Positions 16,916 to 24,760 of a DNA stretch of 64,000 nt are shown one piece after another; positions within the stretch are counted from its first letter, which is position 1; each line of letters starts with the position of its first letter. The position numbers and the translations under genes are program-made. A model generated the notes under the pieces. It made no database searches, had not been told where the DNA came from, and saw nothing but the letters and a program-made list of their open reading frames with translations. Origin of the DNA: Planctomycetota bacterium (GTDB lineage Bacteria > Planctomycetota > UBA1135 > GCA-002686595); NCBI GenBank assembly GCA_020638855.1, contig JACKHT010000002.1, positions 124,001-188,000 of the forward strand, written 5' to 3'.

Positions 16916-18517
16916 ATGCCGACTCCGCGCCCAGCCTTGGGGGTCGCACTCGCGGTCCTGGTGCTCTTTGGCATCTTGCCCCTGGCGATGATGTCGACCC
17001 GCTTGGGGGTCGACCCATCGGCGCTGGGGCTTTTGGGAGAGCCCCGCATCTTGGACTTGCTCGGGCGCACGTTGCTGTTGGGCTTGGGTGTCGTGGGGCT
17101 CTGCTTGCTGCTTGGCGTACCCTTCGGTTACTGGATCGCCCGCACCAATGTGCCGGGTGCAGGGCTTTGGGGCGCGCTGGTTTGGGTGCCGCTCTGCCTG
17201 CCCCCTCTGATCATGGGCATGAGCTGGATCGAAGTGTGGCCCCACGTGCGCGGCGCGCCCATGACGATTTGGATCCTGGGTTTGTCTTACTTCCCGCTGG
17301 TCGCAGCGTTTGTGGCCAAGGCCGCACGGCGCGTCGACCGACGGCAGATCGATGCCGCCGGGACGGTAGGTGGCTGGTCGGCGCAGTGGCGCATGGAGTG
17401 GTCCTTGATCGCACCGGCAGCGTTTTTTGGCGCGACCCTGGCATTTGTTTTCGCCATCAACGACTTCGCCGTTCCGGACTACGTCTCCTCAGTGGGCAGC
17501 AAGTTCAATGTTTACGCCGATGAGGTATTCGCCACTTGGCAGGCGGGCCAAAAGGACTCCAGGGCGATCGCCACGGCGCTGCCTCTGATCGCCATGACCC
17601 TTGGCGCGCTTTGGATTGCGTTGAAGTTGCGCCGGGGTGGCAGCCTGCAGTCGGTGGGCAGCGGCTTCCAGGCGCCCGCCCGCATGGATCTTGGACCTTG
17701 GCGCTGGTTGGTCCTAGGCGGACTCCTCTTGATTCTGACCGCCTCCGTGTTCCTGCCCGTGGGTCGCCTGTTCTATGAAGCGGGCTTGCCGGTGCCCATC
17801 CAAGCGCAAACCGCAGTCGGCCAGCCCCCGGCGGCGATGATTCGACCGCCCTGGACCTTGGGCCACACCTGGGAGGCGTTCCAAACTGCGCTCGAGCGCT
17901 GCCGTGACAACCTGCGTGCCTCGATCTTGCTGGCGTTTGCTGCCGCCACCGTGGCCCTTCCGGTCGCGTTCTTGCTCGCCCACGCGGCCGCCCGATCCCG
18001 CCGCGGAAAGTGGATCCTCTTCGGCAGCCTGCTGCCCCTAGCCGCCCCCGCCATTCTGTTTGGCATCGGCCAAATCGTGGTCTGGAACCACCCGCTGACC
18101 CAGTCGTTCTACACCGGCGATGGGTTGGTGATCGGGATGTTGCTCGGCCGCTACCTGGCCTTCCCCGTAATGGCGTTGACTTCGGCCATCGAGAACCTCT
18201 CCCCGCGCTTGGAAGAGGCTGCGGCCCTGGTAGGGACCTCCCCCATGCAGCGCATGGGGCGCATTGTCGCCCCCGCCGTGTTGCCCGCGCTCGCCGGTTC
18301 GTGGACCTTGGTGTTCGTGTTCGCAATGCGCGAACTCGACGCCGCCATCCTGGTGCCGGCTGCCAACAAAACCGTGATGTTCCGCCTGTACAACGCCGTG
18401 CACTTCTATCGACAGGATTACGTGGCCGCGCTGGCCTTGGTGACCCTGTTCGTGATCCTGATTCCCGGTCTGTTGTGGACCCTATTCGCCCGTCGCAAGA
18501 TGGAGGTGTTGACTTGA
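16916..18517 (+). CDS. ABC transporter permease, fused two-domain iron type
   Basis: The 533-residue inner-membrane protein holds two copies of the binding-protein-dependent permease domain, as in FbpB/ThiP-type transporters, with about 12 hydrophobic segments. Two coupling-loop-like stretches are visible, one near DAAGTVGGWSAQWRMEWSLI and the second near LEEAAALVGTSPMQRMGRIV, each with the EAA-loop pattern (EAA...G......I). It forms the channel for the binding protein encoded 3 nt upstream and the ATPase that overlaps its stop. The last bases TTGA also supply the ATPase TTG start. Confidence 0.9.
   Translation: MPTPRPALGVALAVLVLFGILPLAMMSTRLGVDPSALGLLGEPRILDLLGRTLLLGLGVVGLCLLLGVPFGYWIARTNVPGAGLWGALVWVPLCLPPLIMGMSWIEVWPHVRGAPMTIWILGLSYFPLVAAFVAKAARRVDRRQIDAAGTVGGWSAQWRMEWSLIAPAAFFGATLAFVFAINDFAVPDYVSSVGSKFNVYADEVFATWQAGQKDSRAIATALPLIAMTLGALWIALKLRRGGSLQSVGSGFQAPARMDLGPWRWLVLGGLLLILTASVFLPVGRLFYEAGLPVPIQAQTAVGQPPAAMIRPPWTLGHTWEAFQTALERCRDNLRASILLAFAAATVALPVAFLLAHAAARSRRGKWILFGSLLPLAAPAILFGIGQIVVWNHPLTQSFYTGDGLVIGMLLGRYLAFPVMALTSAIENLSPRLEEAAALVGTSPMQRMGRIVAPAVLPALAGSWTLVFVFAMRELDAAILVPAANKTVMFRLYNAVHFYRQDYVAALALVTLFVILIPGLLWTLFARRKMEVLT
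18502..18506 (+). promoter_or_regulatory. Ribosome-binding site for the ABC ATPase (decides a TTG start)
   Basis: GGAGG lies 7 nt before TTG at 18514, inside the end of the permease gene. No ATG or GTG in the right frame sits near, so this site supports the TTG initiation codon. Confidence 0.65.
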
Positions 18518-19221
18518 GCTTCGCAGTGCAAACCGAAGGACTGGTGTTGGAAGCGGGTGGGGTGGCGCTTACCGATCCGATCGATGTCCAGGTCGAAGTG
18601 GGCGAGCATGTGCTGCTCTTGGGCCCCTCGGGCTGTGGCAAGACGACCTTCCTGCGCACGCTGGCGGGCCTTGCATCCCCGGCCAAGGGGCGCTTGCACT
18701 TGTTTGGCGTGCTGACTGACGATGGGCGAACGCGCAAGGTCGCGCCCCACGAAAGGTCGGTGGGCTACCTCTTCCAGGACGGAGCGCTCTGGCCCCAATG
18801 GACCGTGGCCAAGACCCTCGACTTCGTGCTCGCGCGACGCGGCATGGCGCGCAACCAACGCCGCGCCGAGGTGGGCCGATTGCTGGAAGTGGTCGAGCTT
18901 ACCGGCAAAGAGAAACGCTCGGTCCCCACCCTTTCCGGCGGGGAAGCCCAGCGCGTGAACTTGGCGCGGGCCCTGGCCTGCGACCCCAAACTGCTCCTGC
19001 TCGACGAGCCCCTGGGCCCGCTCGACAAGGAATTGCGCCACGACCTTTTGCGCAAGATCGACGAGCTGGCCAAAGCGCGGCACCTGACGATCGTGCACGT
19101 CACCCACGATGGCGAAGAGGCCCGCCCCTTCGCCCAACGCGAATGGACCCTGCGCCACGGGAGGCTGCGCGAAGTGTCTTCCAGCGGCGCTGTTTCGAAG
19201 GAGGAAGCAACATGCGACTGA
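18514..19221 (+). CDS. ABC transporter ATP-binding protein, iron type
   Basis: The 235-residue ATPase powers the importer. Walker A is GPSGCGKTT, the Q-loop region is YLFQDGALWP, the ABC signature is LSGGEAQRVNLARAL, Walker B is LLLLDEPLGPLD and the switch histidine is in IVHVTHD. The start is a TTG at 18514, overlapping the permease TGA by 4 nt (TTGA) with GGAGG 7 nt upstream; the family N-terminus begins right after it. It lacks the extra regulatory C-terminal domain of long FbpC/MalK-type ATPases. Its 3' end overlaps the cytochrome start by 10 nt. Confidence 0.9.
   Translation: MSFAVQTEGLVLEAGGVALTDPIDVQVEVGEHVLLLGPSGCGKTTFLRTLAGLASPAKGRLHLFGVLTDDGRTRKVAPHERSVGYLFQDGALWPQWTVAKTLDFVLARRGMARNQRRAEVGRLLEVVELTGKEKRSVPTLSGGEAQRVNLARALACDPKLLLLDEPLGPLDKELRHDLLRKIDELAKARHLTIVHVTHDGEEARPFAQREWTLRHGRLREVSSSGAVSKEEATCD
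19198..19204 (+). promoter_or_regulatory. Strong Shine-Dalgarno sequence for the pentaheme cytochrome
   Basis: AAGGAGG with a 7-nt spacer precedes ATG 19212. Most genes in this window lack an obvious Shine-Dalgarno, so this consensus match, embedded in the ATPase 3' end, suggests independent efficient initiation for the cytochrome. Confidence 0.75.
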
Positions 19222-20249
19222 TTGCTGGAATCGTGGTGCTCGCCCTGGTGGGAGCACTCTTGTATGGCGTGATGGGACCCGGCCCGAAGCCGGACCCGAC
19301 TCCGCCGGGTGGCTTCACCACTTCGGAGCAATGCAAGTCGTGCCACGAGCAGGTCTACGACGAATGGCAAACCTCGTGGCATTCGCAGGCCTGGATCGAT
19401 CCCGACGTGCGCGCCCTGTCCAACGACTTCGCCAACGTCGACTGCATCGATTGCCACGCCCCCCAAGACCTGTTCATCACTGGCATGGGCCAGCGCGTGC
19501 TGCCGCGGGCCGAGCGCCGCTCGGAGGGTGTGGACTGCCTGGCCTGCCACCGCTTGCCCGAGTCGATGGGCGGCGGAGTGGCGGGAACCACCGACCATCC
19601 TACAGCGGCCTGCCGCCCGCAGATTCGCACCGAGCTGGCGCGGGTCGAGTATTGCGCCTCGTGCCACAACCAGCACAACACCGTCGACCAGTGGCGCGAG
19701 TCGCGTTTCGCCAAGAAGGGGGCGGACTACAAGGATTGCCGCGACTGCCACATGCCCTTGCGCACCGGTCCGGGCGCCAAGGGCCGTAGCCACGTGATGC
19801 ACGGCGGGCACGACCTCGAACTGGTGCGCTCAGGGATTCGCCTGGGAGCCGCCCGCCAAGGCGACCAGGGCACCATCCGTGTCGAGGTCGAAAACTTTGG
19901 CGTAGGCCACGCCTTCCCCACCGACGAACGTTCGCGCGCTGCCGACGTCTTCTGGCGCGTCCAACCCAGCGACCCGAACGCCCAGGGTGGCTGGAAGCAC
20001 TTGTACCGGATTCGCTCGCCCTACCGCAGCGAGGTCGACATCCCGCGCACGCTGATCGATGCCGGGCAAACCCTGCAGGTGGACATCGACGACCCGCTGG
20101 CCAAGGGGCCCGTCGAGGTGGCTCTGTTCTACAAGCTCACCCCCTACTTCCGAGACCCGGCCACCGGCGAGCCGATGGAACTGTCGCAAGTCAGCGATCC
20201 GTTCCAAGATGCCCAGCTGATGTTCCAAGTGGAGGTACCGGCCCAATGA
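19212..20249 (+). CDS. Pentaheme c-type cytochrome (cytochrome c554-like)
   Basis: The 345-residue protein has an uncleaved-looking N-terminal membrane anchor (IAGIVVLALVGALLYGVMG) and five CxxCH heme sites: CKSCH 41-45, CIDCH 78-82, CLACH 109-113, CASCH 148-152 and CRDCH 176-180. Scattered distal histidines (H57, H129, H155) could complete bis-His ligation. The spacing resembles the cytochrome c554/c-prime multiheme group. The C-terminal 150 residues are heme-free and beta-rich. It is the fourth gene of the iron-type ABC operon, overlapping the ATPase by 10 nt and the next gene by 4 nt. A role in periplasmic electron transfer, perhaps to the imported metal, is inference. Confidence 0.85.
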   Translation: MRLIAGIVVLALVGALLYGVMGPGPKPDPTPPGGFTTSEQCKSCHEQVYDEWQTSWHSQAWIDPDVRALSNDFANVDCIDCHAPQDLFITGMGQRVLPRAERRSEGVDCLACHRLPESMGGGVAGTTDHPTAACRPQIRTELARVEYCASCHNQHNTVDQWRESRFAKKGADYKDCRDCHMPLRTGPGAKGRSHVMHGGHDLELVRSGIRLGAARQGDQGTIRVEVENFGVGHAFPTDERSRAADVFWRVQPSDPNAQGGWKHLYRIRSPYRSEVDIPRTLIDAGQTLQVDIDDPLAKGPVEVALFYKLTPYFRDPATGEPMELSQVSDPFQDAQLMFQVEVPAQ

Positions 20250-21733
20250 AACGTTGGATCTTGATCGCGGCACTGCTGGCAGGCGCTTGCACCCGACCCG
20301 AACCTCCCAAGCCCGCGCCCGATCCCGAAACGGTTCCGCAGGAGCCCCTGCGGCCGGCGGTGGTCCAGGACGCCTTGCAACGCTATGCGCCGCCCCAGGA
20401 GGCCGATTCGACTGCGGATGGAACCGAGGCTGTACCGCGCGAGCAAATCGAGGCGCTCTTGGAGACCCTGGGCGGCGGGGATCGCCGGTTCGTGCGCATG
20501 GCCCAGGAAGAGCTTGCAGGCTTGGGCGCAGCGGCCTTGAAGCCGCTCCGAGACATGGCGCTCGATCCCGAAACCTCGAGCGCCACGCGCCTGCAAGCTG
20601 CGACGGCACTGGGCACGGTCGGACTCCCCGCAGCCCCAACCCTTTTGCATTTGGCGCAGAAGGATCCCGACGTGGCCGTTCGGCGCCAGGCGATCTACCA
20701 GTTGGGGTTGCTCGACACCAACAGCTACCTGCCCCAGCTCGGGCTGCGGCTGAAGTACGAACTCGACCCCGAAAACCGACTTTGGTTGGCTTGGGACCTG
20801 GCCAAACACGGCCAGGGCAGCGCGCTCCCGGTGCTCTTTGACCTGACGCGTTTCGACGACGAAGCCCTGCGCTCGCGCGCCCAGGGCGTGTTGGCCGACC
20901 TCGAAACCGAACACGGCATGCCCAGCGCCGACTTGTACCAAGCTTGGCTGGCAGGATCCGAGGAGGCCTGGCCTCCCATCGAACCGTCGAACGAACTGAT
21001 GCACGAGTTTTGGTTGCAGGTCGACCAACTCTCCGGCGAACACTTCCAACTGCGCGGCGTCGACGACGCGCGCTACGCGTTGAGCCAACTGGGTACCTGG
21101 GCGACTCCCCATTTGGCCCAGGCGCTGGAGGACCGCGATCCCTACGTACGACTGCACACCGCGCAGGTGTTGGAGCGCATGGGCCCGCGGGCCCGCGCGG
21201 CGCAAAGTGCGCTCGAAGCCAACCTGCAAGACCCTCAGATTGGCCCCACGTGCGCAGCCGCCCTGGGTGCGCTCGGGACGACCGAAGGCTGCCAAGCCTT
21301 GGCCAAGGTGCTCGACCCTTCGAACCCGCTCGCCCTGCGCTCTGCGGCGCTGCGAGCCCTGGGAGATGCCCAAAAACCTGAATTTGCACCGCAAGTCGAG
21401 AAGGTCTACCAAGCCGCCCCGGTCGATTCCGAACTGCGACTCGATGCTGCCTTAGAGCTCCTGCGTTTGAGCCCCAAGCGCGAACCGCTCGAGTTCCTGG
21501 TCGGCCGGTTGCCGGCGCGTCAGGGTGGCTTGATCGCTGGACCGCTCACGCAATGGGCTTCCGCCCGAGTGGCCCTTTTGGGCGATAGCGAACTGCAAAC
21601 CAGTTGGAACGCCGCTTTGGCCACCCGCGATCCGATCCCTAGTCCCGCTGCGGACCAGGCTTGGCGCGGCGTCCTGCAGCAATGGCTGGGGACCCATGCG
21701 GACGCTTTGTTGACCGAGCCCAAGGCCCAATAG
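20246..21733 (+). CDS. HEAT-repeat lipoprotein
   Basis: The 495-residue protein has a lipoprotein signal (LLAGAC, C15) and a Pro-rich linker. An alpha-solenoid of HEAT/PBS-lyase-type repeats follows, with units such as ATRLQAATALGTVGLPAAPT, VRRQAIYQLGLLD, ALRSRAQGVLADLE, VRLHTAQVLERMG and ALRSAALRALGDA, roughly every 30-40 residues. It is probably a periplasmic scaffold. Its ATG overlaps the TGA of the pentaheme cytochrome (ATGA), and GGAGG lies 10 nt upstream, so it belongs to the ABC-cytochrome operon. No catalytic residues are visible; it may hold cytochrome or binding protein in place (inference). Confidence 0.8.
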   Translation: MKRWILIAALLAGACTRPEPPKPAPDPETVPQEPLRPAVVQDALQRYAPPQEADSTADGTEAVPREQIEALLETLGGGDRRFVRMAQEELAGLGAAALKPLRDMALDPETSSATRLQAATALGTVGLPAAPTLLHLAQKDPDVAVRRQAIYQLGLLDTNSYLPQLGLRLKYELDPENRLWLAWDLAKHGQGSALPVLFDLTRFDDEALRSRAQGVLADLETEHGMPSADLYQAWLAGSEEAWPPIEPSNELMHEFWLQVDQLSGEHFQLRGVDDARYALSQLGTWATPHLAQALEDRDPYVRLHTAQVLERMGPRARAAQSALEANLQDPQIGPTCAAALGALGTTEGCQALAKVLDPSNPLALRSAALRALGDAQKPEFAPQVEKVYQAAPVDSELRLDAALELLRLSPKREPLEFLVGRLPARQGGLIAGPLTQWASARVALLGDSELQTSWNAALATRDPIPSPAADQAWRGVLQQWLGTHADALLTEPKAQ

Positions 21734-21738
21734 GCCCA

Positions 21739-22653
21739 TCACGCGTGGTTGGCGCGGGCGAGCAGGTAGATCACCGTGCCCAGCCAACCCAACGCGTTGA
21801 CCATGAACGCCAAGTCGCCGCCTAGGAGCACGCGCGTCGGGTTGCCCCCGCCGCGTTTGGTCTGCACCAAGAGCAGGTAGCGCAGCAAACCGAACACCAC
21901 GAACGGAACGGTCCACCACAACCCGTGGTTCGGACCGAACTTGGCTTCGGTCTCGTCTGCGACGGTGTACATGGCGTAGCTCAGGATCGCGCTGGCCGCC
22001 AAAACCGAGACCGCTTGCCCCAGGAACTCGGGCGTGTACTCGAGTAGGATCTTGCGGTGCTCGCCACGGTTGTGCCCCAAGAGGTCGATTTCGGCCTGCC
22101 GCTTGCACAAGGCCAAAAACAGCGATAGGAAGATGGTGCACAAAAGCAACCAGTGCGACACGCCCGATCCCAGGGCGAAGCCCCCAGCCAGCACCCGCAA
22201 CAGGAAACCCGCGGCGATCGAAAACACATCCACCAGCGCGATGTGCTTCCATTTCCAGGAGTACATCGAATTGATCGCGAGGTAAGCCACGATGCAAGCG
22301 AGCACCTGAAGGCGTTCGGCGTCCGCCCAATAGGCCAATCCCAACGCCACCAGCAAACACCCCGCCGCTCCGAGCATGGCCGCCCCACGGCTCAGGGTGC
22401 CCGCCGCGATGGGCCGTAGGCGTTTGATCGGGTGCTGCCGATCGGACTCCACATCGCACAGGTCGTTGACCAAATAGATCGTGCTCGAAGCCATGCAAAA
22501 GGCGATCACCGCCCAGATCACATGGGTGACCGCTTCGGTATGCAGCAGGCTTTCGCCCTTCTCCCCCCAAGCAAACAAGAGCGCCGCCAACACGAAGACG
22601 TTCTTGACCCACTGACGGGGCCGCATGGCGTGCAGGAGGGGCAATGGGCTCAT
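21739..22653 (-). CDS. UbiA-family prenyltransferase, decaprenyl-phosphate phosphoribosyltransferase-like
   Basis: The 304-residue polytopic membrane protein has the first prenyl-diphosphate motif in YLVNDLCDVESDRQHPIKR (NDxxDxxxD type) and the N-terminal MRPRQWVKNVFVLA typical of the DPPR-synthase branch (Rv3806c type), which moves phosphoribose onto a polyprenyl phosphate. A second acidic motif lies further on (KRQAEIDLLG). About eight hydrophobic segments follow the family topology. Many non-actinobacterial homologues are known and their products are unclear; a polyprenyl-linked pentose for the cell surface is plausible. It converges with the HEAT lipoprotein gene, only 5 nt apart. Confidence 0.82.
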   Translation of the reverse strand: MSPLPLLHAMRPRQWVKNVFVLAALLFAWGEKGESLLHTEAVTHVIWAVIAFCMASSTIYLVNDLCDVESDRQHPIKRLRPIAAGTLSRGAAMLGAAGCLLVALGLAYWADAERLQVLACIVAYLAINSMYSWKWKHIALVDVFSIAAGFLLRVLAGGFALGSGVSHWLLLCTIFLSLFLALCKRQAEIDLLGHNRGEHRKILLEYTPEFLGQAVSVLAASAILSYAMYTVADETEAKFGPNHGLWWTVPFVVFGLLRYLLLVQTKRGGGNPTRVLLGGDLAFMVNALGWLGTVIYLLARANHA

Positions 22654-22705
22654 GGAGCTTGTTTGGGGCAGGGCAGGTGCCCAGGTCAGGGCCGTGGCCC
22701 GTTCC

Positions 22706-23368
22706 TCAATCCAACGTCAACTTGCGTAGGTCCTCGATCCAAGCATCGGGGCCAACCATCACAAATTCGTCTTCAGGGGTCGCCCGGCCCGCTTCGCGTT
22801 CGTCGACGATCTCGAAGCTGCGCACGGCGTAGTCTCCGAAAAGGGCCAGCGTGGTTGTCCGGTGGTTGCCCTCGGGGTCGTTGTCGTCGGCCACCAGCAC
22901 TTCCTTGCCGGTCACTTTGCGGATCGGGAAGCGTTTTTGGTCACGACCGGCGTAGGCCGACCAGCCCCCGTCGAGTCGATCCAAGTCCTTGTACCAGTCC
23001 GCCATGGGGATCTTCTCCTGCGAAGGCGTGAGCGAACTCAACTGAACGCCGGGGCAAGTCAGCTTCTTGGTGCTGGTCTCCGTGGCTTCCCAGATGTCGC
23101 GCGCCACCAGGGCGGCGAAAAAGGCGACCCCGGACTGGCTCGGCAAACTGTTGTGCTTGGTCTGGTGCAGCATCAATCCCTTGCCGATCTCGTTGAGGTT
23201 GGAGCGGCAGGCCGTGACGTTGGCGTTGTCGATCACTTCGGGGATCTTCGGTAGCAGGAAGGCCACCAGGATTCCGATGATCAACATAACGGCAAGCAGC
23301 TCCACCAGGGTGAAGCCCGCTCGCACGGCTTGGAGGGCGCGACGCCCCGAAAGGTTCAGGATCAGCAT
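22706..23368 (-). CDS. Prepilin-type N-terminal methylation protein (type II secretion/pilin-like)
   Basis: The 220-residue protein has a class III signal: a basic leader, then the G18/F19 prepilin peptidase site in RAGFTLVELLAVMLI, E24 at the conserved +5 position, and a hydrophobic helix ending LVAFLLPKIPEV. The following globular part (VIDNANVTACRSNLNEIGKG) resembles the planctomycete DUF1559-like or GspG-type minor pseudopilins, which often occur singly. It probably joins a pseudopilus in the inner membrane and periplasm. It lies 53 nt downstream of metK on the same strand and 52 nt upstream of the UbiA-type gene. Confidence 0.87.
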   Translation of the reverse strand: MLILNLSGRRALQAVRAGFTLVELLAVMLIIGILVAFLLPKIPEVIDNANVTACRSNLNEIGKGLMLHQTKHNSLPSQSGVAFFAALVARDIWEATETSTKKLTCPGVQLSSLTPSQEKIPMADWYKDLDRLDGGWSAYAGRDQKRFPIRKVTGKEVLVADDNDPEGNHRTTTLALFGDYAVRSFEIVDEREAGRATPEDEFVMVGPDAWIEDLRKLTLD

Positions 23369-23398
23369 AGGACTCGGGGGAAGGACGCATTCAGTAGT

Positions 23399-23415
23399 CC
23401 GGGCACGGGGCCCGG
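23399..23415 (-). terminator. Short GC hairpin after metK
   Basis: CCGGGC and GCCCGG form a 6-bp stem with a 5-nt loop, starting 7 nt past the metK stop on the minus strand. There is no T-run, so termination strength is doubtful. Confidence 0.3.
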
Positions 23416-23422
23416 TTACCGT

Positions 23423-24613
23423 TCAGGAGACCTTGGCAGCCACGGCATCCTTGAGGGCCTGGGCTTTGCTGGTGTCTTCCCAAGCGAAGCCTTCGCGGCC
23501 GAAGTGCCCATGGTAGGCCGTGTGGCGGTATTTGGGCTTCTTGAGATCCAAAGCCTTGATGATCCCGTCAGGGGTCAAATCGAACACCTTCTGGATGGCA
23601 TCGGCAATGACCATGTCATCGGCCTTACCGGTTCCAAAGGTGTCCACCCGGATCGAAAGCGGCTTGGCCACGCCGATGGCGTAGGAAAGCTGGACTTCGC
23701 AGCGGTCGGCCAGGCCGGCCGCCACCACGTTCTTGGCCACCCAGCGGGCCGCGTAGGCAGCCGAACGGTCGACCTTGGACGGGTCCTTGCCCGAGAAGGC
23801 ACCGCCACCGTGACGACCCATGCCACCGTAGGTGTCCACGATGATCTTGCGCCCGGTCAAACCGCAGTCGCCGTGGGGTCCACCGACCACGAACTTGCCG
23901 GTCGGGTTGATGTGATAGATCGTCTTGTCGTCGAGGAATTCGGCGGGGATGACGGCCTGGATGACCTGCTCCTTGACGCGCTTGGCGATCACGTCGAGCA
24001 CGTCCTTCTCGGTGGTCTTGCCTTCGACGACCGGGTCGTGCTGTGTCGAGATCACGACCGTGTGCACGCGGACGGGTTTGTCGCCTTCGTACTCCACGGT
24101 GAGCTGGCTCTTGCTGTCCGGGCGCAGCCAGGGCAGCGTGCCGTTCTGACGCAACTCGGCCAACTTCTCGACCAAGCGGTGCGAGTAGTGGATCGGGAAG
24201 GGCATCAATTCTTCGGTTTCGTTGCAGGCGTAGCCGAACATCAAACCTTGGTCGCCGGCGCCCTGCTCCTTGTGCAGTCCCTTGTCCGAATCGACCCCTT
24301 GGGCGATGTCCGGGCTTTGGCGGTCGAGCGAAACCATGATCGCGCAGGTGTCGGCGTTGATGCCGAAGGCGTCGTTGGTGTAGCCGATTTCGCGCAGGGT
24401 TTGGCGGACCAGATCCTGGTAGTTGATCACCGCATTGGTGGTGATCTCCCCCGCCAGGACCACGACCCCGGTGGTGATCAGCGTCTCGCAAGCCACCCGG
24501 CTATTCGGATCCTGGGCGAGGCAGGCATCGAGGACAGCGTCCGAAATCTGGTCGGCCACCTTGTCAGGGTGGCCCATGGAAACGGATTCAGAGGTGAACA
24601 GAGGGCGTGCCAT
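23423..24613 (-). CDS. metK: S-adenosylmethionine synthetase
   Basis: It makes SAM from methionine and ATP. The 396-residue protein has all MetK signatures: ESVSMGHPDKVADQISDA near the N-terminus, the active-site loop GAGDQGLMFGYA, and the P-loop-like GGGAFSGKDPSKVDRSAAYA. The start at 24613 (MARPLFTSESVS) fits the family; the frame is open for 39 more codons upstream through repetitive sequence that is unlikely to be coding. The leader carries direct repeats and a tRNA T-arm-like hairpin but no recognisable SAM riboswitch. The window also encodes a SAM hydrolase at 5675. Confidence 0.96.
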   Translation of the reverse strand: MARPLFTSESVSMGHPDKVADQISDAVLDACLAQDPNSRVACETLITTGVVVLAGEITTNAVINYQDLVRQTLREIGYTNDAFGINADTCAIMVSLDRQSPDIAQGVDSDKGLHKEQGAGDQGLMFGYACNETEELMPFPIHYSHRLVEKLAELRQNGTLPWLRPDSKSQLTVEYEGDKPVRVHTVVISTQHDPVVEGKTTEKDVLDVIAKRVKEQVIQAVIPAEFLDDKTIYHINPTGKFVVGGPHGDCGLTGRKIIVDTYGGMGRHGGGAFSGKDPSKVDRSAAYAARWVAKNVVAAGLADRCEVQLSYAIGVAKPLSIRVDTFGTGKADDMVIADAIQKVFDLTPDGIIKALDLKKPKYRHTAYHGHFGREGFAWEDTSKAQALKDAVAAKVS

Positions 24614-24642
24614 GGAAGCTTGGGTCGGAAGGGTCCGTAGGA

Positions 24643-24667
24643 TGGATCCCATCGGTGGATCCCATCG
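24643..24667. repeat. Two 12-bp direct repeats in the metK leader
   Basis: TGGATCCCATCG occurs at 24643-24654 and 24656-24667, one base apart, 30 nt upstream of the metK start. The second copy runs into the palindrome CCATCGATGG. They may be operator half-sites or the product of slippage. Confidence 0.6.
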
Positions 24668-24683
24668 ATGGAGTCGGGTTGGT

Positions 24684-24700
24684 GTGGAGTTTGAACCCAC
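24684..24700 (-). other. tRNA T-arm-like hairpin in the metK leader
   Basis: On the minus strand the 17 nt read GTGGG, TTCAAAC, TCCAC: a 5-bp stem (last pair G-T) with a 7-nt loop just like a T-arm. No D-arm, anticodon arm or matching acceptor strand is found nearby, so this is not a complete tRNA. It may be a leader hairpin or a decayed tRNA end. Confidence 0.3.
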
Positions 24701-24760
24701 AAGGATACCCTGCTGAGAGGGCCGGCCCAAGTCCTGGTCCCGCGCTTGGACAAGTTCTCC

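Noticed and set aside
24614..24760. Known SAM riboswitch or tRNA upstream of metK
   Set aside because: The T-arm-like hairpin has no D-arm, anticodon arm or acceptor partner, and no SAM-I/II/III core motif could be matched by eye.
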